A stretch of 10,399 nt of DNA, taken from positions 3,005 through 13,403 of the forward strand of contig DGWE01000033.1 of assembly GCA_002396065.1 (NCBI GenBank), read 5' to 3'. Below the pieces are notes generated by a model. That model did no database searches, was not told where the DNA came from, and saw only the letters and a list, made by a program, of their open reading frames with translations. The stretch comes from Eubacteriaceae bacterium UBA4266 (lineage in GTDB: Bacteria > Bacillota > Clostridia > Eubacteriales > Eubacteriaceae). Shown in pieces: positions 5,198 to 10,399 of this stretch (within the stretch, counting starts at the first letter, position 1; every line of letters starts with the position of its first letter). Both the position numbers and the translations under genes were made by a program.

Positions 5198-6703
5198 ATG
5201 CAGTTTCCAAGAAAATTACAGCTGGCGACTGATCTCTATCAGCTCAGCATGGGCAATGTGTATTTGAACGACGGCAAGGCCGGCGAAACCGCCGTGTTTG
5301 ACGCGTTCATCCGGCGCAATCCGTTCAACGGCGGCTACACCGTCGCGGCCGGTCTCGAACAGATGATCGACTACATCAACGGGCTGGCCTTCACCGACGA
5401 AGACATCGCCCAGCTGCATCACTACCACCCGGAATTCACCGACGCCTTTCTCGATTACATGCGTCATTTCAAATTCTCGGGCGAAATTTACGCGGTGCCG
5501 GAAGGGACGATCATCTTCCCACACGAACCGATCGTGCGGGTCAAGGCACCCCTGATCGAGGCGCAGCTCGTCGAAACGACCCTTCTCGCGATCATGAATC
5601 ACCAGACGCTGATCGCGACCAAGGCCTCCCGCATCGTCGAGGAAGCCGGGGACGGCCCGGTCATGGAATTCGGCCTGCGCCGCGCCCACGGCACGGAAGC
5701 CGGCTATTTCGGCGCCCGCGCGGCGGTGATCGGCGGCTGCGCCGGCACGTCGGTGGTGGAAACCGAACCGATGCTCCACCGGGCGTCGATGGGGACGATG
5801 TCCCACTCCTTCGTGCTCAGTTACGACACCGAACGGGAGGCCTTTGAAAAATTCTGCGATTACAACCCGGACAACGCGGTGCTCCTCGTCGACACCTACA
5901 ACACGCTGGAAAGCGGCGTGCCCAACGCGATCGAGGTGTTCGGTGAATACAAGGCCGCCGGGAAAATCACCGGCAATTACGGCATCCGCATCGATTCGGG
6001 GGACTTGGCCTATTTGACCTCTGAAGCGCGCAAAATGCTCGACGACGCCGGCTTCACCGACGCGAAAATCGTCGCATCCTCCGATCTCGACGAGTATTTG
6101 ATCCGCGACCTCAAGTCCCAGGGCGCGAAGATCGACTCCTGGGGCATCGGCACGAAGCTGATCACGGCCTTCGATTCGCCGTCCCTCGGCGGAGTCTACA
6201 AAATGGCGGAAATCAACGGCAAGCCGAAGATGAAGATCTCCGACGATCCGGGCAAGATCACTAACCCGGGCACGAAGAAAATCGTTCGGTTCTACTCCCG
6301 GGACAACGGCATGGCCCTGGCCGACCAGCTCTACCTCGAAGACGAAGTGGTCGACGACACGAAGCCGCTGCGCATCTTCCATCCGATCCACACCTGGAAG
6401 CAGATGACTCTGAGAAACTTTAAAGCCAAGGAACTGCTGGTACCGATTTTCGTGGACGGGCAGTGCGTCTACGACAAGCCGTCCATCGACGAAATCCACG
6501 AACACCTCCGGGAAGAAAAACGCACGCTGTGGCCGACCTACAAGCGCATGGTCAACCCCCACGTGTACCACGTCGACCTGTCCCGCAAGCTGTGGGATTT
6601 GAAACAGGATCTGCTCGACGAAGCCGACGTCGATCTGACCGAGACCGAACCGCCCTTTGAAGACCCGAAAAAACGCAACGTCGACAGAAAAACGTCGAAA
6701 TAA
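5198..6703 (+). CDS. pncB: Nicotinate phosphoribosyltransferase
   Basis: The 501-residue product belongs to the long bacterial NAPRTase group. This enzyme joins nicotinate to 5-phosphoribosyl-1-pyrophosphate, with ATP use, giving nicotinate mononucleotide in the Preiss-Handler NAD salvage route. Visible landmarks are TDLYQLSM (11-18), EFGLRRAHG (157-165), GTMSHS (199-204), where His203 lies at the position of the family's phosphorylated histidine, VDTYNT (231-236), GIRIDSGDL (262-270) and WGIGTKL (315-321). A C-terminal domain (~345-490) and a charged tail complete it. The ATG at 5198 is preceded by AAAGGAG. No convincing promoter lies in the 51-nt gap upstream, so it is probably transcribed with the preceding gene; the Sua5-type gene follows 55 nt later. 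Its product also feeds nicotinate dinucleotide, the precursor of the LarA cofactor, which may matter for the gene at 7981. Confidence 0.95.
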   Translation: MQFPRKLQLATDLYQLSMGNVYLNDGKAGETAVFDAFIRRNPFNGGYTVAAGLEQMIDYINGLAFTDEDIAQLHHYHPEFTDAFLDYMRHFKFSGEIYAVPEGTIIFPHEPIVRVKAPLIEAQLVETTLLAIMNHQTLIATKASRIVEEAGDGPVMEFGLRRAHGTEAGYFGARAAVIGGCAGTSVVETEPMLHRASMGTMSHSFVLSYDTEREAFEKFCDYNPDNAVLLVDTYNTLESGVPNAIEVFGEYKAAGKITGNYGIRIDSGDLAYLTSEARKMLDDAGFTDAKIVASSDLDEYLIRDLKSQGAKIDSWGIGTKLITAFDSPSLGGVYKMAEINGKPKMKISDDPGKITNPGTKKIVRFYSRDNGMALADQLYLEDEVVDDTKPLRIFHPIHTWKQMTLRNFKAKELLVPIFVDGQCVYDKPSIDEIHEHLREEKRTLWPTYKRMVNPHVYHVDLSRKLWDLKQDLLDEADVDLTETEPPFEDPKKRNVDRKTSK

Positions 6704-6710
6704 GACGTTT
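6690..6710 (+). repeat. Inverted repeat with the pncB stop codon in its loop
   Basis: AAACGTC (6690-6696) and GACGTTT (6704-6710) are exact reverse complements around the loop GAAATAA, which ends in the pncB stop codon (6701-6703). No U-tract follows, so it is unlikely to be a full terminator. Confidence 0.45.
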
Positions 6711-6758
6711 CACGCTTAATATTAATAGAAACACACCAAACAGGAAAGGAGTACGACT

Positions 6759-7838
6759 ATGCCAGAAACGAAACCCCATAACGACCAGCCTATTCCTGAA
6801 AAGGACACCCAGATTTTCGATCTGAATACCGACGATACCGCCGAAGCGATGGCGGTCTGCGGCGACATCATCCGAAAGGGCGGCACCGTCGTCTTCCCGA
6901 CGGAAACGGTCTACGGCCTCGGCGCCAACGCCCTGGACCCGGCCGCGGTCGAACAGATTTACGCGGCGAAGGGCCGCCCTGGCGACAACCCGCTGATCGT
7001 CCACATTTACGATTTGGCCCAGCTCGACGACCTCGTCGAAGCCGTGCCAGAAAAGGCGAAGCGCCTCGCCGGCGCCTTTTGGCCCGGGCCGCTGACGATG
7101 ATCATGAAGCGCTCGGACCGCATTCCCGACACCGTCACCGCCGGGCTCGATACCGTCGGCATCCGCTACCCGAGCCACCCGATGGCGAACGCCTTTTTGA
7201 AGGCCGCGGACCGGCCGGTGGCCGCGCCCTCGGCCAATATCTCCGGCCGGCCGAGTCCGACCAAGGGGGAACACGTCCTCGAGGACATGCTGGGCAAGGT
7301 GGACGCCATACTCGTCGGCGACGAATCCGACGTCGGCCTGGAATCCACCGTCATCGACATGACGACGACCCCGCCGACGGTGTACCGCCCGGGCGGCGTC
7401 ACCGTCGACGACATCCGCCGCGTGATCGGCGACGTGAAGGTCTCACCCGGCGCGATCAAGCCGGTGGAACTCAAGGAAGTGCGCTCGCCGGGGATGAAAT
7501 ACCGCCACTACGCTCCAAAGGGGAGAATGGTCATCGCCCAGGGGAACCTCGACGAAATGGTCGCCAAGATCAACGAGGGGATCGGGAAGCTCCACGGCGA
7601 CCAGAAAGGCGCGATTCTCGCCACTGACGAAACCATCGACCGCTACCACAAGGGCCTGATTCTGTCCCTGGGCAGCCGGAAGGATCCGGCGGGCATGTCC
7701 CACAAGCTGTTCGACTGCCTGCGGGCCTTTGACGACCTCGGCGCCACCGACATTTTCGCGGAGGACATCCCGGTGACGGACGACACCCTCGCGCTGATCA
7801 ACCGGCTCTACAAGGCGGCCGGCTACACCTTTATTTAG
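6759..7838 (+). CDS. L-threonylcarbamoyladenylate synthase, full-length Sua5 type
   Basis: The 359-residue product has the catalytic YrdC/TsaC fold at ~25-215 and the additional C-terminal Sua5 domain at ~255-358. This is the Sua5/YwlC form rather than the short TsaC. The enzyme makes threonylcarbamoyl-AMP from threonine, bicarbonate and ATP, the first step of t6A37 modification of ANN-decoding tRNAs. Motifs include GGTVVFPTETVYGLGANA (41-58), KGRPGDNPL (71-79), WPGPLTM (108-114), PSANISGRPSPT (157-168), STVID (196-200) and the interdomain linker SPGMKYRHYAP (243-253), known to contribute to the active site of Sua5. The first ~18 residues are a polar extension. ATG 6759 follows AAAGGAG with 7 nt spacing. 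The gene is last in its unit, with a strong terminator 18 nt beyond the stop. Confidence 0.94.
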   Translation: MPETKPHNDQPIPEKDTQIFDLNTDDTAEAMAVCGDIIRKGGTVVFPTETVYGLGANALDPAAVEQIYAAKGRPGDNPLIVHIYDLAQLDDLVEAVPEKAKRLAGAFWPGPLTMIMKRSDRIPDTVTAGLDTVGIRYPSHPMANAFLKAADRPVAAPSANISGRPSPTKGEHVLEDMLGKVDAILVGDESDVGLESTVIDMTTTPPTVYRPGGVTVDDIRRVIGDVKVSPGAIKPVELKEVRSPGMKYRHYAPKGRMVIAQGNLDEMVAKINEGIGKLHGDQKGAILATDETIDRYHKGLILSLGSRKDPAGMSHKLFDCLRAFDDLGATDIFAEDIPVTDDTLALINRLYKAAGYTFI

Positions 7839-7856
7839 TTTCTTAAATCAATTCTT

Positions 7857-7886
7857 AAACCTTCGGCAGATGCCGGAGGTTTTTTT
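7857..7886 (+). terminator. Rho-independent terminator after the Sua5-type gene
   Basis: AAACCTTCGGCA (7857-7868) pairs with TGCCGGAGGTTT (7871-7882) with one G-U pair, followed by a run of seven T (7880-7886). It closes the unit that includes pncB and isolates larA. Confidence 0.93.
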
Positions 7887-7907
7887 GTGTAATTTTTTGC
7901 CCTGTAC

Positions 7908-7936
7908 TTGCACTGTAAATGAAATCGGTTTATACT
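7908..7936 (+). promoter_or_regulatory. Sigma-A-type promoter of the larA-family gene
   Basis: TTGCAC (7908-7913) and TATACT (7931-7936) are separated by exactly 17 bp. Transcription should start near 7943, directly on the adjoining operator palindrome, giving a leader of about 40 nt. Confidence 0.82.
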
Positions 7937-7942
7937 GAAATT

Positions 7943-7962
7943 ACCAATTGGTCAGACCAATA
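7943..7962. promoter_or_regulatory. PdhR/LldR-like (GntR, FadR subfamily) operator at the larA start site
   Basis: ATTGGTCAGACCAAT (7947-7961) is a perfect 7+1+7 palindrome. With its flanks it matches 16 of 17 positions of the AATTGGTnnnACCAATT pattern known for Escherichia coli PdhR, and it fits the TGGTnnnACCA core of FadR-subfamily GntR regulators such as LldR. A second perfect palindrome, ACCAATTGGT (7943-7952), overlaps it, so three ACCAAT/ATTGGT half-sites are packed together. Its place just after the -10 box and over the expected start site suggests repression. The regulator gene is not in the window. Confidence 0.75.
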
Positions 7963-7967
7963 AAAAT

Positions 7968-7973
7968 AGGGGG
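7968..7973 (+). promoter_or_regulatory. Ribosome binding site that fixes the larA start at 7981
   Basis: AGGGGG lies 7 nt before ATG 7981. An in-frame TTG at 7948 would start inside the operator and close to the transcription start, so the longer form is rejected. Confidence 0.8.
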
Positions 7974-7980
7974 TTTTACA

Positions 7981-9255
7981 ATGAATTTTAAAATACCGTG
8001 TGGCCAGCAGAAGCTGGACTTGACCCTGCCTGATGAACAGGTTGTCGGCGTATTGGAATCGAACATCGGCACGATGAAGGCGACCGGAACCGAAGATGAA
8101 ATCGTCCAGGCCGCGATGGCGAAGCCCTACGGCGGCACCACCCTGGCGGAACTGGCGAAGGGCAAAATGACCTGCACGATCATCTGCTCGGACCATACCC
8201 GTCCAGTGCCGAGTAAGCATATCATTCCGTTTATGCTCAAGGAATTAAGAGAAGGGAACCCGGATATCGACATCACGCTGCTGATCGCGACGGGCTTCCA
8301 CCGTCTGTCGGTTGAAAAGGAAATGCGCGCGAAATTCGGCGACGCCATCGTCGACAACGAAAAGATCGTCGTCCACGATTCAGCCAACGCGGAATCCAAC
8401 GTGAAGGTCGGCGTGCTGCCGTCGGGTGCGGACTGCATCATCGATAAGGTCGCGGCCAACGCGGATCTGCTCGTTTCCGAAGGCTTCATCGAACCGCACT
8501 TCTTCGCTGGCTTCTCCGGCGGGCGCAAGAGTGTGTTGCCAGGGGTCTGCGACCGCAAGACCGTGATGGGCAACCACTGCTCGAAATTCATCGACAGCCC
8601 GTACGCGAGAACGGGTATTCTCGAAGGCAACCCGCTGCACAAGGATATGGTCGCGGCGGCGAAGATGGCGAAACTGGCCTACATCGTCAACGTGGTCATC
8701 GATGAAGATAAAAAAGTCGTAGCTGCTTTTGCAGGGGATCCTTTTGAAGCACACCTGTCCGGGTGTAAGTTTCTCTCGGGTTACTGCCAGGTCAAGGCAA
8801 TCCCGGCGGACATCTCCATCACGAGCAACGGCGGCGCGCCGCTGGATCAGAACATGTACCAATGTGTCAAGGGGATGACGGCGGCGGAAGCGACGACAAA
8901 AGAAGGCGGTGTCATTATTATCTGTGCGGAATGCGCGGACGGCACCGGCGGCGACGGCTTCTACAACGCCTTAAAGAACTGCGAAAGCCCGCAGGCCCTG
9001 ATGGATGAAATTCTGAAGGTGCCCCAGGGAGAAACCCAGCCGGATCAGTGGGAATACCAGATCCAGTCCCGGATTTTGATCCACCACCCGGTGATTTACG
9101 TCAGCCGTCCGGAAATGAAACAGACTATCGAAGAAATGAAGATGCATTACGCACCGAATCTCGACGAAGCGGTTAAAATGGCGAAGGAAATCAGAGGAGA
9201 CGACGCAACCTTCACGGTGATCCCCAACGGGATTTCAGTGATTGTGCGTGCGTGA
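7981..9255 (+). CDS. larA: LarA-family nickel-pincer-nucleotide 2-hydroxyacid racemase/epimerase
   Basis: The 424-residue product matches lactate racemase LarA in length and motifs. LarA-family enzymes racemise or epimerise 2-hydroxyacids by reversible hydride transfer to a covalently bound nickel-pincer nucleotide cofactor. Expected residues are all present: Asp71 and Arg74 (SDHTRP), His107 (ATGFHR), His173 and Lys183 (EPHFFAGFSGGRKSVLPG, Lys183 being the cofactor attachment site) and His199 (MGNH), each one position off the Lactobacillus plantarum numbering. The fold is the N-terminal DUF2088 domain plus a C-terminal domain (~275-420). Lactate is the first candidate substrate, but characterised homologues act on malate, phenyllactate and other acids, so the substrate is open. 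Cofactor synthesis genes larB, larC and larE are not seen here. The gene is monocistronic, with its own promoter, GntR-type operator and terminator. Confidence 0.9.
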   Translation: MNFKIPCGQQKLDLTLPDEQVVGVLESNIGTMKATGTEDEIVQAAMAKPYGGTTLAELAKGKMTCTIICSDHTRPVPSKHIIPFMLKELREGNPDIDITLLIATGFHRLSVEKEMRAKFGDAIVDNEKIVVHDSANAESNVKVGVLPSGADCIIDKVAANADLLVSEGFIEPHFFAGFSGGRKSVLPGVCDRKTVMGNHCSKFIDSPYARTGILEGNPLHKDMVAAAKMAKLAYIVNVVIDEDKKVVAAFAGDPFEAHLSGCKFLSGYCQVKAIPADISITSNGGAPLDQNMYQCVKGMTAAEATTKEGGVIIICAECADGTGGDGFYNALKNCESPQALMDEILKVPQGETQPDQWEYQIQSRILIHHPVIYVSRPEMKQTIEEMKMHYAPNLDEAVKMAKEIRGDDATFTVIPNGISVIVRA

Positions 9256-9263
9256 AAAAATGT

Positions 9264-9287
9264 GCCCGGCAGTGCCGGGCTTTTTTT
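9264..9287 (+). terminator. Rho-independent terminator after the larA-family gene
   Basis: GCCCGGC (9264-9270) and GCCGGGC (9274-9280) form a perfect G+C-rich stem around AGT, followed by seven T (9281-9287) and preceded by an A-run. It starts 8 nt after the stop codon. Confidence 0.93.
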
Positions 9288-9336
9288 AATGCTTCGTTAT
9301 TGAAAAATTTTGCGTTCTTTAAGGCGGGAAAATCCG

Positions 9337-9345
9337 TGCTATAAT
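9337..9345 (+). promoter_or_regulatory. Extended -10 promoter of the glycerol dehydrogenase-like gene
   Basis: TGC immediately before a consensus TATAAT (9340-9345) forms an extended -10 element. No good -35 box lies 16-19 bp upstream; TTGCGT (9310-9315) is too far away. TTGCGTT (9310-9316) and AACGCAA (9353-9359) form an inverted repeat flanking the -10. Confidence 0.65.
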
Positions 9346-9374
9346 AAAAGAAAACGCAACGGGAGGATATTGTT

Positions 9375-10399
9375 ATGACACTTCAGACACGGGCTTTTGC
9401 CTGCCCGTCCAAATACGTTCAAGGGCCCGGGGAAATTGAAAACCTCGCCAAATGGTGCGCCGATTTGGAAACGACGCGCGCCTTTGCGGTGATTACGCCG
9501 TCCTTTGTGGACAAGCTGTCCTCGATGCTGACCCAGACCTTTGAGGCTGAGGGGCTGATGATCACCTGCGAAGCCTTCGGGGGGCAGACGACTCGGACAG
9601 AGCTCGACCGTTTGGCTGCCATGGCAGGCGAAGCGGACGCCGACGTGGTCATCGGGATCGGCGGCGGCAAGGCGATGGACGCCGGGAAATACGCAGGGAT
9701 TCAGACCGACGCGGCCATCGTCACGGTCCCGACCATCGCCTCCACCGACGCGCCGACTTCGGCTTTGTCTGCGACCTACACCGAAACCGGGGAACACGCG
9801 GGCTCGATTTATTATAAACGCAACCCAGACCTCGTACTCGTCGACTCCCAGATCATCCTCGACGCCCCGGCAAAATACCTGGCCTTCGGCATGGGCGACG
9901 CGCTCTCGACTTATTTTGAAGCCAAAGCCCACGTCGATTCGGACACGAAGAACCGCGTCCGCGCCGGCTACAAGACGCCGCTGGCCGCGATGGCTCTTTC
10001 GGAATTGTGCTACACGACCCTGATGGCCGAAGGCCGCCAGGCTCTCGCCGACGTGAAGAACCACGAACTGACCGAAGCCGTGGAGGACATCATCGAAGTC
10101 AACACCCTGCTCTCCGGCATCGGCGTCGAATCGGCCGGATGCGCCGGCGCCCATTCCCTCAACAGTGGCTTTTCCGCACTGCCCGAATGCCAGAACGCGA
10201 GCCACGGGGAAATCGTCGCCTTCGGCACCATCTGCGAGCTCGTCCTCGAAAACTACGATCAGGTGACTCTCGAATCCGTACTCGCGTTCAATCAGGACGT
10301 CGGCCTGCCGCTGACCCTGTCGGACATCGGCATTTCCCGGGACAACACCGCCAGCCTGCAGCAGGTCGCCGAAAAGGCCATGACGACCAAACACATCGC
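9375..10399 (+). CDS. gldA: Glycerol dehydrogenase-like iron/zinc-type alcohol dehydrogenase (3' end cut by window)
   Basis: The frame stays open from ATG 9375 to the right edge, giving 341 codons. Glycerol dehydrogenases have about 365 residues, so roughly 25 are missing. GldA oxidises glycerol to dihydroxyacetone with NAD+, or works in reverse on hydroxyketones. The NAD-binding GIGGGKAMDAGKY is at 94-106, PTIASTDAPTSA (119-130) carries the substrate-site Asp124, and the metal ligands are Asp175 (GMGDALSTYFEA), His260 (GAHSLNSGF) and His277 (ASHGEIVAFG). These match the GldA subgroup (zinc, NAD-linked) rather than the iron-dependent 1,2-propanediol or butanol dehydrogenases. GGGAGG (9361-9366) precedes the ATG by 8 nt. 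It has its own extended -10 promoter and is separated from larA by a terminator. A relaxed activity on related 1,2-diols is possible. Confidence 0.92.
   Translation, partial: MTLQTRAFACPSKYVQGPGEIENLAKWCADLETTRAFAVITPSFVDKLSSMLTQTFEAEGLMITCEAFGGQTTRTELDRLAAMAGEADADVVIGIGGGKAMDAGKYAGIQTDAAIVTVPTIASTDAPTSALSATYTETGEHAGSIYYKRNPDLVLVDSQIILDAPAKYLAFGMGDALSTYFEAKAHVDSDTKNRVRAGYKTPLAAMALSELCYTTLMAEGRQALADVKNHELTEAVEDIIEVNTLLSGIGVESAGCAGAHSLNSGFSALPECQNASHGEIVAFGTICELVLENYDQVTLESVLAFNQDVGLPLTLSDIGISRDNTASLQQVAEKAMTTKHI

Noticed and set aside
5216..6571. 451-codon minus-strand open frame inside pncB
   Set aside because: It is an antisense shadow caused by strong third-position G/C bias; composition is Val/Arg/His/Asp-rich and no ribosome site or family motif is seen.
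9339..10394. 351-codon minus-strand open frame opposite gldA
   Set aside because: The plus strand encodes glycerol dehydrogenase with complete cofactor and metal motifs; the minus frame is a shadow.
1..10399. CRISPR arrays, tRNA/rRNA genes, insertion sequences or phage genes
   Set aside because: No repeated spacer-like units, no tRNA-like folds or rRNA sequence, and no transposase, integrase or phage motifs were seen on either strand.

Overview
This is chromosomal-type DNA from a low-copy, gene-dense bacterial region. Strong AGGAGG-type ribosome binding sites, sigma-A-like promoters (TTGnnn, 17 bp, TATAAT-like), U-tailed hairpin terminators and the gene content point to a Gram-positive anaerobe of the Bacillota/Clostridia. 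Codon third positions are strongly G/C, so it would be a G+C-rich member. An Eubacteriaceae (Pseudoramibacter-like) source is a guess from general resemblance, not a demonstrated assignment. There are no RNA genes, insertion sequences, phage genes or CRISPR arrays.

Layout. Positions 1-918 are a minus-strand pair: an MntP-type Mn(II) efflux pump followed, with a TTGA start/stop overlap, by the first 114 codons of an EamA/DMT transporter that runs off the left edge. A short divergent promoter region (919-1147) separates them from a plus-strand PAS-PAS-GGDEF-like protein whose GGDEF motif has decayed to SGAYF, ending at a strong terminator. Next come nfo (endonuclease IV), a cation diffusion facilitator and, behind a near-consensus promoter, a membrane-anchored protein I do not recognise, then pncB (nicotinate phosphoribosyltransferase) and a full-length Sua5-type threonylcarbamoyl-AMP synthase, closed by a strong terminator at 7857-7886. 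The right end holds two single-gene units: a LarA-family (nickel-pincer nucleotide) 2-hydroxyacid racemase with its own promoter, a PdhR/LldR-like operator and a terminator, and a glycerol dehydrogenase-like gene truncated by the right edge.

How the genes fit together. Most of the window is housekeeping: metal efflux (MntP and CDF), abasic-site repair, NAD salvage and tRNA t6A37 synthesis. The best regulated-metabolism signal is larA, where a near-perfect GntR/FadR-subfamily operator overlaps the expected transcription start. PncB makes nicotinate mononucleotide, the precursor of the nicotinate dinucleotide from which the LarA cofactor is built, so its nearness to larA is suggestive, but a terminator separates them and larB/larC/larE are not here.

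I see no convincing undescribed multi-gene system. The items most worth a second look are the larA operator, the catalytically dead GGDEF protein, the unrecognised anchored protein at 4430-5146, and a recurring arrangement in which the stop codons of four consecutive genes lie in the loops of inverted repeats.
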